Assembly (NCBI GenBank): GCA_002282015.1
Contig: NCIJ01000001.1
Location: 62,001 to 126,000 of the forward strand
DNA length: 64,000 nt
Direction: 5' to 3'
DNA from: Sulfuricurvum sp. 17-40-25
Lineage (GTDB): Bacteria; Campylobacterota; Campylobacteria; Campylobacterales; Sulfurimonadaceae
Positions within the stretch are counted from its first letter, which is position 1. Each line of letters starts with the position of its first letter. This document shows positions 55,917-64,000 of the stretch, piece by piece. Both the position numbers and the translations under genes were made by a program. Under the pieces are notes generated by a model, which saw only the letters and a program-made list of their open reading frames with translations, made no database searches and was not told where the DNA came from.

Positions 55917-57008
55917 CTACTCTTGTTCCTCATCTGATTGTATTTCACGCTTGGCGATCTCTTCGATCAATACCGTAGCATAACACCCTTTTGGAAGGGT
56001 AAAATGAAGCTCAAACCATGCTTCATTTTCTTTGTACTGACCCTCAACTTCTTCTGGATAGATCCAGCCATAACGACGTGCTCCATCTATTCCATCATCA
56101 ATCGTGTCAAATTTTGCTTCGACTTCACCTGCAAGACCAGTTGCTCTTGTCGCACGTTTTCCACTTAACAAGCCACTGACCGAAATATCATGCTTGTTAA
56201 AACGCTCAATTTCCTCTTCACTCTCATAATGAAACAGCTTTCCATACGGATAGTGCATCATCACATCTCCATGAATAAGTTTAAAGGGATGGACTTGCTT
56301 TTTCATCACTTCCAATTCAGCTTTATCCATCTCAAGCGCAACCGTAAGTTCATCAACTGTAAATGCTTCCACTAGTTTTGAGATTTCAATACGACGGCTC
56401 AACCATCCATTAAAAAGGTAGCTTTGGTATGCGTTTATGTAAAGCTGATTCAACTTTCGGTTTTTTTCTTTGAGTGTCCCCTCTATGATCGCCTTGCCTT
56501 TGAGATAGTTTTCACCATCACGACCAAAACGCTGAAATCCAAAATAGTTAGGCATCCCATTTTTTTTGATCATCTTAAGGGCTTCTTGAATTTTATAGGC
56601 TGCTGTCGGATTCACTTTTTTTAATCGTATAAAAAAGCGGTTTCCTTTGAGATGGCCCATACGAATTTTATTGTTGTGATACTGTTTCTCGAGGATCTTT
56701 ATCCCCTCATGTTCAAAATTCTCCAACAACGGTTCGCATTTTTTAGGGATAGAAATGTACTGCTTGGTTTGAGCATTTTTATCTTTCATACCGGCATAAC
56801 CGATATCACGGCTTTTGATATTTAAGTGTTTGGCAAAAACATCAAGCATCTGCCATGTTGTAAGATTCTTTTTACGGACATGCAGCACCAAATGCTCTCC
56901 CTCTCCGCTAAAAGGGTACAAAGGGATCTCATCTACCACGAAATCACGTGCAGATTGACGAAAATGAAACTCTATTGGACTGTGTGGTAAATAATAATGA
57001 CGATTCAT
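55917..57008 (-). CDS. truD: tRNA pseudouridine(13) synthase TruD
   Basis: TruD converts U13 in tRNA-Glu. The 363 residues show FVVDEIPLYPFSGEGEHLVLHVRKKNL-type family segments, the catalytic Asp in YAGMKDKNAQTKQYISI (about 73-89), GNRFFIRLKK, PNYFGFQRFGRDGEN, and NAYQSYLFNGWLSRRI. It lies 12 bases behind thiL. Confidence 0.94.
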   Translation of the reverse strand: MNRHYYLPHSPIEFHFRQSARDFVVDEIPLYPFSGEGEHLVLHVRKKNLTTWQMLDVFAKHLNIKSRDIGYAGMKDKNAQTKQYISIPKKCEPLLENFEHEGIKILEKQYHNNKIRMGHLKGNRFFIRLKKVNPTAAYKIQEALKMIKKNGMPNYFGFQRFGRDGENYLKGKAIIEGTLKEKNRKLNQLYINAYQSYLFNGWLSRRIEISKLVEAFTVDELTVALEMDKAELEVMKKQVHPFKLIHGDVMMHYPYGKLFHYESEEEIERFNKHDISVSGLLSGKRATRATGLAGEVEAKFDTIDDGIDGARRYGWIYPEEVEGQYKENEAWFELHFTLPKGCYATVLIEEIAKREIQSDEEQE

Positions 57009-57020
57009 GATATGGACTCC

Positions 57021-57845
57021 CTAAAAATGGTGTGCTTTACAGCGATTAACAAACTTTCCTCGACGAACCGTACCTACGATAGTTAGCGGGGTTCGTGTTA
57101 GTTTTGACATACGCTTTAGTGCTTTGGCATTACGCGCGCTAAATGCGACCAACATTTCATATTCTTCTCCGCTGCATGCACTTTGTTTTGGATAACTTTT
57201 TTTCCATTTCATGCTGCAACGATTAGCACTGCACAACTTGCCTACGTCACTGTAAAGACCATCAGAGAGATCCATACCACAACGCAATAAAGGACGTGCT
57301 TTGTATATAAAAGTATCGCGTAATACGGGACGAACAAAGCGACTCTGGCTATGGACCTTGCCACCTGCCATCAAATAGCGCAGATGACGTAATGATTGCC
57401 CTATTTTACCCGTATAGGCAATCACATCACCGTGCTTAATTCCCTTACGTAATAATGGTTTTTTACTCTTAGAAATAATCGTAATCGAAAGATCAAGCTT
57501 GCTATTGGCAATCGTATCCCCACCGATGATCACAATACCAAATTGAGATGCACATTCACGCATCCCACGTGCCAATTCGTCCATAGCCGATAAACTCATG
57601 CTTTTGGGCATCGCAACACCTACTAGAGCATATAAGGGCTGTGCATTCATAGCAATAGCATCTGAAATATTGATAATCATCGCCTTATATCCGATTTGAT
57701 AAGCACTGAGCCATTGACGTTTAAAATGAATATTTTCAAAAAAGATATCTTTACTGTATATCCACTCTCCAATAACGGCACCATCATCACCGATAGGTGA
57801 GTTCTTTTGACTCATAGCATTGATAAAGTAATTTTCAACGTTCAC
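57021..57845 (-). CDS. thiL: Thiamine-monophosphate kinase
   Basis: ThiL phosphorylates thiamine monophosphate to the diphosphate cofactor. The 274 residues show the ATP-grasp-like PurM-fold motifs: PIGDDGAVIG (about 17-26), IGYKAMIINISDAIAMNAQPLYALV, IIGGDTIAN and CGMDLSDGLYSDVGKLC. It is slightly short compared with E. coli (325). It leads thiL-truD-psd. Confidence 0.93.
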   Translation of the reverse strand: MNVENYFINAMSQKNSPIGDDGAVIGEWIYSKDIFFENIHFKRQWLSAYQIGYKAMIINISDAIAMNAQPLYALVGVAMPKSMSLSAMDELARGMRECASQFGIVIIGGDTIANSKLDLSITIISKSKKPLLRKGIKHGDVIAYTGKIGQSLRHLRYLMAGGKVHSQSRFVRPVLRDTFIYKARPLLRCGMDLSDGLYSDVGKLCSANRCSMKWKKSYPKQSACSGEEYEMLVAFSARNAKALKRMSKLTRTPLTIVGTVRRGKFVNRCKAHHF

Positions 57846-57924
57846 ATTAACCCTATTAGGTAAAATATTAAGAGCACGATTATAGACAAAATGTTGTTAT
57901 AGCACTGTTAAGAGGATTCTGTGC

Positions 57925-57930
57925 TAAAAT
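57925..57930 (+). promoter_or_regulatory. Extended -10 upstream of GGDEF-like gene
   Basis: TCTGTGCTAAAATAGC has TAAAAT preceded by TG, 31 bases before the ATG at 57962. Confidence 0.5.
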
Positions 57931-57961
57931 AGCTTCTACAATTTAATAAGGAATTACTAAA

Positions 57962-59155
57962 ATGTTGCCTTCTATACAAAAAATATTTTTCAATCTTAAA
58001 CTTTCTTTTTTTATTCTTCTCATTGGTATAACTTTTTTGGGTGTTCAACTGATTAATATTACCCGTTATTCTGATCGTCTTGCTGCCCTTAAATCTCAGC
58101 ATACACTCATTGAAAGCATTACGACCCAAGACTTAAGTGATGTTCCCATGGCAACGATTGTTTTAAATGGTCACATCGCCAAACTTTCCCTTGCCGTCAA
58201 ACTTTCAACAAGAGACACCGTTTTGGATTCATTTCTTCCCTTCACACACGAGCATATAACGCTATCAGATACCTTGCACGTATCTTCATCTGAATTTCAA
58301 GATGCTGCACTATTTTGGTTAGAATCAACACCTCGTGGACGCACCACCATGCACACTCAAATGATCCATGCACGTGACACTTATCTCATGGATATTGCAC
58401 ATATGATTGACTACCAGATTTTACTGATAAACCAATCTATTGAAATAGCAAAAATGACCGTTATGGGACTTTTTATCCTTGGCTTACTTCTCTTTCTTCT
58501 GTACCGTTTTCGTTTAAATCAAATATACCGTGACATCAATAAAGCGTGTTCTGTTGATATCGATGGAACAAAAGCTGAAGTCTCTACCCAAGAAATTGAT
58601 TTCATTGTTAAACGTCTCGCTCGTAAGGCTCCCGTAGCCAACACAAGTCAATCTTTGTTACATCCACAAAGTGGACTTAACAATGAAAAAGGGATGTTCA
58701 CGATGTATAACGCCAAAAAAGCAACTAAAAATTCCTATTCTCTTTTTATTGCTCTTTTTGAAATAGATCAACACACCAATCTATCCAATTCCCTCTCCAA
58801 AGAAGACATGGGTGCTCTTTATAAAAAAATAGGGGATATTATCAGTATGTATGAGCAGCCAATGGATGTGATAGCACAGCTTGATAATCATAATTTTGTT
58901 TTTGTTATGTCACGAAATTCAAAAGACACTGCTCTAAGCGATGCTGAAAAAATTGTTCATTCGGTTTATGATTCAGCTTTTAGCACCTCAAAAGGCCCTA
59001 TTAAAGTCTCTTTGAGTGGTGGTATTTTGTTAAAAGCTCCTGCCAGTGCCTTGGAATCATCTATTTTAGATGCCCATAAAGTAATAGAAAAAGCCAAAGA
59101 AAGCGGAGGAAACCGTGTTGCCCAACTCCGAGAAAAGTCAGATCATTTCCGATAG
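57962..59155 (+). CDS. Membrane sensor protein with degenerate GGDEF domain
   Basis: The 397 residues have an N-terminal membrane helix (about 10-30), a periplasmic domain of ~125 residues, a second helix (MTVMGLFILGLLLFLLYRF) and a cytoplasmic GGDEF-like domain. The usual signature is replaced by NHNFVF in LDNHNFVFVMS, whereas the terminal AHKVIEKAKESGGNRVAQL matches GGDEF domains. Diguanylate cyclase activity is therefore unlikely; a binding or signalling role is more plausible. It is monocistronic. Confidence 0.75.
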   Translation: MLPSIQKIFFNLKLSFFILLIGITFLGVQLINITRYSDRLAALKSQHTLIESITTQDLSDVPMATIVLNGHIAKLSLAVKLSTRDTVLDSFLPFTHEHITLSDTLHVSSSEFQDAALFWLESTPRGRTTMHTQMIHARDTYLMDIAHMIDYQILLINQSIEIAKMTVMGLFILGLLLFLLYRFRLNQIYRDINKACSVDIDGTKAEVSTQEIDFIVKRLARKAPVANTSQSLLHPQSGLNNEKGMFTMYNAKKATKNSYSLFIALFEIDQHTNLSNSLSKEDMGALYKKIGDIISMYEQPMDVIAQLDNHNFVFVMSRNSKDTALSDAEKIVHSVYDSAFSTSKGPIKVSLSGGILLKAPASALESSILDAHKVIEKAKESGGNRVAQLREKSDHFR

Positions 59156-59296
59156 TCTCGACTTGTAGCACAAAAAAAAATCCTATCAGTTTTTTTACAC
59201 CTCATTTTTGTTACTTTTATGGACAAGAATCGTTTAAAACAAACTTTTCAATTGTTTCTTCCCCTACATTACTTCTTAATTAAGCCATTGAGATGC

Positions 59297-59302
59297 TATA
59301 AT
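59297..59302 (+). promoter_or_regulatory. -10 element upstream of sdhABE
   Basis: GATGCTATAATCGCG carries TATAAT 67 bases before the sdhA ATG. GAAGGAAGG provides the ribosome site. I see no other gene in the 213 bases after the GGDEF-like gene. Confidence 0.6.
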
Positions 59303-59368
59303 CGCGTATGACTTTTTGCCAAAAAACGGCTTAGTAATTGAAAATATTTTTTATATGAAGGAAGGTGC

Positions 59369-61081
59369 ATGAGTATTCCCATTTATACTTACGATGCAAT
59401 TATCGTTGGAGCAGGCTTAGCAGGATGTGCTGCAGCTCGTGAACTACAATCTGCCGGTAAAAAAGTAGCTGTTATTACCAAACTTCACCCTCTTCGTTCT
59501 CATTCAGGTGCGGCTCAAGGTGGAATTAATGCCGCATTTAGCGATAAAGACAGCGTTGAGTTGCATGAATACGATACTGTAAAAGGATCTGACTATCTTG
59601 CAGACCAAGATGTTGTTGAGTTTATGTGTCAAAAAGCACCGGAAACCGTTCGTTGGGTTGAAAAAATGGGGGCTGCTTTTAGCCGTAATGAAGATGGTAC
59701 TATTGCACAGCGCCCTTTTGGTGGACAATCTTCACCACGTGCCTGTTTTGCAAAAGACCGCACAGGACTAACCTTACTACAAACCATGTATGAGCAAGCA
59801 TTTCGTGTTGGTGTAGAATTTTGGGATGAGTGGTATGTAGCTGATCTTCTTTATGAGAATGGAAAAGTATATGGGGTTGCAGCGTATAACATACGCAACA
59901 GCGAATATGCAATTTTTAATGCTAAAACCGTCATGTTTGCAACTGGCGGGTACGCAAGAGCTTTCAAAATAAATTCAAATGCTCATGCTAACACAGGAGA
60001 TGGTCTTTCACTTGTTGCGCGACATGGTCTTCCGCTTGAAGACATGGAGTTTGTACAGTTTCACCCATCAGGACTTTCCGGTAACGGCGTTTTGATCTCT
60101 GAAGCTGCTCGTGGAGAGGGTGGACGTTTGCTTAATTCATTGGGTGAGCGATTTATGGAGAAATACGCACCTAATGCCATGGAACTAGCTTCTCGTGACG
60201 TTGTTGCCCGTGCTATCATCCAAGAAATTCGCGAAGGCCGTGGTGTCGGCCCGCGTAAAGATGCGGTATTTATCGATCTTGTACACCTTGGAAAAGAAAA
60301 AATCATGGAGCGCCTTCCAGAACTACGTGATCTTGCTATTACCTTCTTGGGACTTGACATGATCAAAGAGCCTATTTTGATCTCTGCAACCGCCCACTAT
60401 TCCATGGGTGGAATACCTATGAACAAAGACGGACATGTACGTAAGAACAATACTGAATACGTTGAAGGTTTTTATGCAGCGGGTGAGTGTTCATGTTCAA
60501 GTGTTCATGGGGCAAACCGACTAGGTGCAAACTCAGTACTTGAAGCACTCCTATTTGGACGTTTTGTTGGTAAGACAATGGTATCTGACGTTGACAACAT
60601 AGAACTACGTCCTGCAAGACAAGAAGATGCACAAAGAATGATCGATGAGATCAATTGGGCATTAACAAATCATGGTCAAGAACATGTACCAACGCTTCGC
60701 GATGAACTTCAACAGTCAATGACAGACAATGCGGGTGTTTTCCGTACCAAAGAGACCTTGAGTGCTCAAATGACTATTATTGAAGACTTGCGAAAGCGTT
60801 ATAAGAATATTCGTGTAGCTGATAAATCAAAAATATTTAATACAGAATTGCAAGAAGCCATTGAATTTGGACACATGCTTGATTATTCACTCTTAATCGT
60901 AGCGAGTGCACTTGCCCGTAATGAAAGCCGTGGAGCTCATTTCCGTGAAGATTTTCCAACACGTGATGATGAGAATTTCTTAAAACACACCATGGCATAC
61001 ATGGATAAAAATGGCACAATTTCCCTTGATTACATGGATGTCACCCTTGGCAAGCATGAACTCAAAGCTAGAACATACTAA
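59369..61081 (+). CDS. sdhA: Succinate dehydrogenase/fumarate reductase flavoprotein subunit
   Basis: The 570 residues show the FAD dinucleotide fold DAIIVGAGLAGCAAARELQ, the covalent FAD histidine in LRSHSGAAQGGINAAF (about 44-59), active-site FVQFHPSGL and EAARGEGGRLLNSLGERF, and HGANRLGANSVLEAL. Unlike the periplasmic MfrA of Campylobacter and Wolinella, it begins MSIPIYTYDAI with no twin-arginine signal, so it should stay in the cytoplasm. It is cotranscribed with sdhB and sdhE. Confidence 0.93.
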   Translation: MSIPIYTYDAIIVGAGLAGCAAARELQSAGKKVAVITKLHPLRSHSGAAQGGINAAFSDKDSVELHEYDTVKGSDYLADQDVVEFMCQKAPETVRWVEKMGAAFSRNEDGTIAQRPFGGQSSPRACFAKDRTGLTLLQTMYEQAFRVGVEFWDEWYVADLLYENGKVYGVAAYNIRNSEYAIFNAKTVMFATGGYARAFKINSNAHANTGDGLSLVARHGLPLEDMEFVQFHPSGLSGNGVLISEAARGEGGRLLNSLGERFMEKYAPNAMELASRDVVARAIIQEIREGRGVGPRKDAVFIDLVHLGKEKIMERLPELRDLAITFLGLDMIKEPILISATAHYSMGGIPMNKDGHVRKNNTEYVEGFYAAGECSCSSVHGANRLGANSVLEALLFGRFVGKTMVSDVDNIELRPARQEDAQRMIDEINWALTNHGQEHVPTLRDELQQSMTDNAGVFRTKETLSAQMTIIEDLRKRYKNIRVADKSKIFNTELQEAIEFGHMLDYSLLIVASALARNESRGAHFREDFPTRDDENFLKHTMAYMDKNGTISLDYMDVTLGKHELKARTY

Positions 61082-61091
61082 GGAGCATCGT

Positions 61092-62069
61092 ATGGATGAA
61101 ATAAAATCAAAACAGGTGACCTTTAAACTTTTTCGATTTAATCAAGAAACGGATTATCTCCCGTACTACAATACTTATGTACTTGATATTACGCATGAAG
61201 AAGTTATTTTAGATGTTCTAAACCGTATCAAATGGGATCATGATGGATCATTATCGTATCGCCGAAGCTGCCGTCATGGTATATGCGGAATTTGTTCAAT
61301 CAAAGTAAACGGTAAAGCTATTTTGGCGTGTAAGTCACGCCTATTTGACCTTATTGATATTTTTGGTACCGAACTAACGATTGAGCCATTAAGTACCAAA
61401 AGAGCCATTAAAGATCTTATTATTGACAAAGAAGATTTCTGGGACAAACACGCGCAAGTAAAGCCTTTCATTGATACTGAAATCGATGAGCATCCTTCAC
61501 TTGAAAACCTTGTTAAGCCTGATGATGCTGACAAACTACTCGAAGCAGACTACTGCATACAGTGTGGAGCATGTCACTACTCATGCCCAGCATTAGAGAT
61601 CAATGATCGATTCATTGGTCCTGCTGCATTTGCAGCAGCATTTCGTTTTGCCGCTGATGTACGTGATGACAGCGCATTAGAGCGTCTTCATATTGTAAAC
61701 GAAGAAGCAGAAGGCGTTTGGGATTGTGTTAAATGTATGGAATGTGCTGAAGCATGTCCAAAAGATGTTGATCCCATCCAAAAAATCACTAAATTACATA
61801 ATATGATTTTCCAAGCAGGTATTGCAAAAAATAATATCGCAACACGTCATGCTGTTGGCTTTGCTCATTCAATCGAAAAACACGGTTTACTTGATGAAGG
61901 TGAGTTGGTTCGTTATTCTGAAGGAAACATCGGTGTTATGAAACATCTTCCAGAAGCAATCGCTATGTGGAAAAATGGAAAAATCGTTATGCCATGGAAC
62001 ATGCCAAAATCTAAAAACCTTGATGAAGTCAAAAAATTGATAAAATCTTCATCAACTGTTAAATTCTAG
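61092..62069 (+). CDS. sdhB: Succinate dehydrogenase/fumarate reductase iron-sulfur subunit
   Basis: The 325 residues have the [2Fe-2S] motif SCRHGICGICSIKVNGKAILAC (about 59-80; segment SCRHGICGIC shown by position) and two further clusters, CIQCGACHYSCPA and CVKCMECAEACPKD. A C-terminal extension beyond the usual ~240 residues fits the SdhABE/Mfr type. AAGGAG precedes the ATG at 61092; an upstream frame start at 61011 lies inside sdhA. Confidence 0.93.
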   Translation: MDEIKSKQVTFKLFRFNQETDYLPYYNTYVLDITHEEVILDVLNRIKWDHDGSLSYRRSCRHGICGICSIKVNGKAILACKSRLFDLIDIFGTELTIEPLSTKRAIKDLIIDKEDFWDKHAQVKPFIDTEIDEHPSLENLVKPDDADKLLEADYCIQCGACHYSCPALEINDRFIGPAAFAAAFRFAADVRDDSALERLHIVNEEAEGVWDCVKCMECAEACPKDVDPIQKITKLHNMIFQAGIAKNNIATRHAVGFAHSIEKHGLLDEGELVRYSEGNIGVMKHLPEAIAMWKNGKIVMPWNMPKSKNLDEVKKLIKSSSTVKF

Positions 62070-62077
62070 GAGTAACA

Positions 62078-62956
62078 ATGGAAAAGCTTAGATACGCACT
62101 ATATACCGGCTGTACTGCTCGCGAAAGTACTCCTGAACTTCTCAAGTCAACGTTGGCAGTAGCTGAAAAATTAGGCATTGAACTGATCTTATTGGACGAA
62201 GCGACCTGTTGCGGTGCTTCTCACCTACAAGATTACGATGACATGTTATCGTTGGTACTCAATGCTCGTAATATTTGTTACGCTGAAAAATTGGGGCTTA
62301 CCATGGTTACAATCTGTAATACATGTCAGCTCAATACCGCTATGACCAAGCACCGTCTTGATACCAATCCTGCACTCAAAGCAAAAGTCAATGAAAAGCT
62401 TGCAGAAGTAGGATTAGAGTACAAAGGTACCTCTGAAGTTACTCACTTTTTATACGCGATTATTCAAGACTACGGCTTGGATAATCTATCACAAAAGGTC
62501 AATGTACCTCTTAGCCAATTTAACATTGCACCGTTTTACGGGTGTCATAACATCCGTCCATCAGAGCTTCAAAATATCTCCAATGGCGGTGAAAACCCAT
62601 ACAACCCTACATCACTTGATGATCTTATCATCGCGTGTGGTGGAAACAACGTTGATTACGATGCTAAAAACAAATGTTGCGGATTCCATGCAGAGCTCCA
62701 ATCTCCGCATACTGCGGCTGTCTTGACAGGAAATGCCCTCTCAGGTGCAATCGATGCCAATGCAGACTGGATGGTAACCCCTTGCCCTCTGTGTCATCTA
62801 AAACTTGATGTACAACACCACAGTGCTTCAAAAGCAATTGGTCGTGAAGTTAAACTCCCTGTTTTGCATATGCCACAAATGGTAGGACTTGCACTTGGTT
62901 GTACTCCTGCTGAGCTTGGATTACAACACCACGTTACCAGAGTTAATTTCGTTTAA
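62078..62956 (+). CDS. sdhE: Heterodisulfide-reductase-like subunit SdhE (CCG-domain)
   Basis: The 292 residues carry two cysteine-rich CCG-type domains: DEATCCGASHLQ (about 43-54) with TGCTARES upstream and CNTCQL, then YGCHNIRPSE and KNKCCGFHAELQ, ending CPLCHLKLD. This is the HdrB-like membrane-associating subunit that replaces SdhCD in non-classical succinate dehydrogenases and in 8-methylmenaquinol:fumarate reductase (MfrE). AGGAG precedes the ATG. Confidence 0.9.
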   Translation: MEKLRYALYTGCTARESTPELLKSTLAVAEKLGIELILLDEATCCGASHLQDYDDMLSLVLNARNICYAEKLGLTMVTICNTCQLNTAMTKHRLDTNPALKAKVNEKLAEVGLEYKGTSEVTHFLYAIIQDYGLDNLSQKVNVPLSQFNIAPFYGCHNIRPSELQNISNGGENPYNPTSLDDLIIACGGNNVDYDAKNKCCGFHAELQSPHTAAVLTGNALSGAIDANADWMVTPCPLCHLKLDVQHHSASKAIGREVKLPVLHMPQMVGLALGCTPAELGLQHHVTRVNFV

Positions 62957-62965
62957 TTACTGCTC

Positions 62966-62994
62966 TTTAGAGAGGGACTTTTCTCCTCTCTAAA
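62966..62994. terminator. Bidirectional terminator between sdhE and mogA
   Basis: TTTAGAGAGG (62966-62975) and CCTCTCTAAA (62985-62994) form a perfect ten-base stem with a nine-base loop in the 50-base gap between two convergent genes. The flanks are A/T-rich on both sides but lack a long T-run. Confidence 0.65.
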
Positions 62995-63006
62995 AATCTC
63001 CTTCTT

Positions 63007-63534
63007 TTACCCTTGTTTTGGACGAAATACCTTGATCACTTCTTCATTACACTCTAAATAAGGTCCTTCAATCAAATCAATACAGTACGGAACCGCGGGA
63101 AAAACAGCGTCTAAACACTCTCTAATCGACTTTGGTTTACCGGGAAGATTGATAATCAGGGATTGCCCACGAACCCCCGCAGTCTGTCGTGAAAGAATTG
63201 CAGTAGGGACGTACTGTAAGCTAACAGAGCGCATCAACTCACCAAACCCTGGCATCATCTTCTCGCAAACGTTTTGAGTGGCTTCAGGGGTAACGTCGCG
63301 TAATGCAGGTCCCGTTCCTCCTGTTGTAACTACCAAACAACACCCTTGCACATCACACAACTCTATCATCGTAGCTTCAATCGTATTTTGGTCATCAGGG
63401 ATACAGCGATACACAATCTCATGTTCGGATGTTAGATAATCTTTCATCGTATCTTGAATGGCTGCCCCTGAAATATCCTCATAAATTCCTGCACTGGCAC
63501 GATCAGATGCCGTGATAACTCCAATTTTAATCAT
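63007..63534 (-). CDS. mogA: Molybdopterin adenylyltransferase MogA
   Basis: MogA adenylates molybdopterin before molybdenum insertion. The 175 residues show IGVITASDRASAGIYEDISG at the N terminus, VTTGGTGPALRDVTPEAT (about 69-86), MRSVSLQYVPTAILSRQTAGVRGQSLIINLPGKPKS-type segments (given by position about 112-147), and a short C terminus. It overlaps the next upstream gene by four bases. Confidence 0.92.
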   Translation of the reverse strand: MIKIGVITASDRASAGIYEDISGAAIQDTMKDYLTSEHEIVYRCIPDDQNTIEATMIELCDVQGCCLVVTTGGTGPALRDVTPEATQNVCEKMMPGFGELMRSVSLQYVPTAILSRQTAGVRGQSLIINLPGKPKSIRECLDAVFPAVPYCIDLIEGPYLECNEEVIKVFRPKQG

Positions 63535-64000
63535 TTACACTCCTGTAAAAAATGGTTTGCGTTTGGTAAAGATGTCACTGTTGCATAGTTAAGAAAAAAA
63601 TCACGTGCTTCAGCAGCATTAACAATGCGGTCTTTCAGTCCCACATAGACTTCTATGCGAATCCCTTTGTCTAAGATTTTTTGCACTAGAGACTCATCCC
63701 ATACAAACTTCAATAACTCATTAAGCTCTTCTATTGTCCCAATATTGACATCCACGTCTTGTATTTCACCTGGAGCAAAACAGCCTTGAATAAAACGTTT
63801 GCAATAGTTTTCTGGATCTGAAAAAAAACTGGCAAGCTGTAATCGCTGAAAGGAACTTTTAGTATTTTGAAAAAAAGCGGGTGAAAATAGCTGTAAAGTA
63901 TCGATACGGCTATTCGTATTTACAGCATGGAGAGCTGCTTTTATTGCTCCATAACTAAATCCAGCTACCGTATAATCGCTATGTGAAATATAAGCATCAA
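63531..64000 (-). CDS. bioV: Alpha/beta-hydrolase, BioV-like esterase (5' end outside window)
   Basis: The frame is open from the window edge to 63531, about 155 residues. A nucleophile elbow GFSYG lies at about 13-17 from the edge (AGFSYGAIKAALHAV), with FSPAFFQN and a final catalytic-type Asp/His region (YVGLKDRIVNAAEA, LPNANHFLQECK). The arrangement matches small pimeloyl-ACP methyl ester esterases (BioV) of Helicobacter, which finish pimelate synthesis for biotin; the assignment is by motif and size only. The start is beyond 64000. Confidence 0.6.
   Translation of the reverse strand, partial: DAYISHSDYTVAGFSYGAIKAALHAVNTNSRIDTLQLFSPAFFQNTKSSFQRLQLASFFSDPENYCKRFIQGCFAPGEIQDVDVNIGTIEELNELLKFVWDESLVQKILDKGIRIEVYVGLKDRIVNAAEARDFFLNYATVTSLPNANHFLQECK

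Overview
The window reads as a chromosomal segment of a free-living Campylobacterota (Epsilonproteobacteria) bacterium, most likely of the Sulfurimonas/Sulfuricurvum group. The grounds are the gene content and order (lptA-lptC-kdsC-hisB next to engB and the short ArgA; aspS followed by an adenylate kinase; long-form dapD; a FlgG paralogue pair; the non-classical SdhABE), moderate AT richness, very tight gene packing, and promoters with a clear TATAAT-like -10 but no evident -35. The genus is inferred; no 16S or tRNA gene is present.

Layout. 1-202: C-terminal end of a probable outer-membrane beta-barrel protein, then ybeY (+). 653-11307: a long minus-strand run, nadK-recN-tatD-mltD-rlpA-hisB-kdsC-lptC-lptA-engB-argA-(MreD-like)-mrdA, mixing cell-wall elongation, LPS/Kdo, histidine and arginine biosynthesis. 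11400-12130: an accessory pocket with a small membrane protein behind an operator-like repeat and, on the minus strand, what looks like a type I toxin-antitoxin locus: a 19-residue hydrophobic peptide plus an ~80-nt RNA complementary to its leader. 12165-17792: aspS, two different adenylate kinases in tandem, a CinA-like gene, a 44-residue membrane peptide, dapD and a miniature rod-like protein. 17782-24137: NlpC/P60 lipoprotein, an S24-type repressor with a divergent 27-codon ORF, trmL, purU, leuB, leuD. 24265-28583: flgG and its paralogue, then rpoD and a coupled unknown. 28584-38240: a complete five-gene fatty-acid beta-oxidation operon. 38355-40430: hemL, atpZ and a membrane protein. 40534-44299: a TonB-like gene followed by an AT-rich insertion with a BRO-N/DinD-like gene and a nuclease-helicase (DUF2075 type). 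44400-53755: a CitE-like aldolase and cytochrome c, then a plus-strand housekeeping run folD-lepB-M50 protease-rpiB-unknown-apt-trpB-dedA-pepA-ychF. 53945-59155: ferredoxin, unknown, psd, truD, thiL and a membrane protein with a degenerate GGDEF domain. 59369-62956: sdhABE. 63007-64000: mogA and a partial BioV-like esterase.

How it works together. Most of the window is core metabolism and envelope assembly in tightly overlapping operons (many TAATG and ATGA junctions). The non-core parts are the toxin-antitoxin-like locus, the S24 repressor module, the beta-oxidation operon (uncommon in this phylum, with an inverted repeat covering the fadD ribosome-binding site), and the BRO-N/DUF2075 insertion, a plausible phage-defence remnant. 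No rRNA, tRNA, CRISPR array, transposase or integrase was seen. All base-pairing and fold statements were made by eye.
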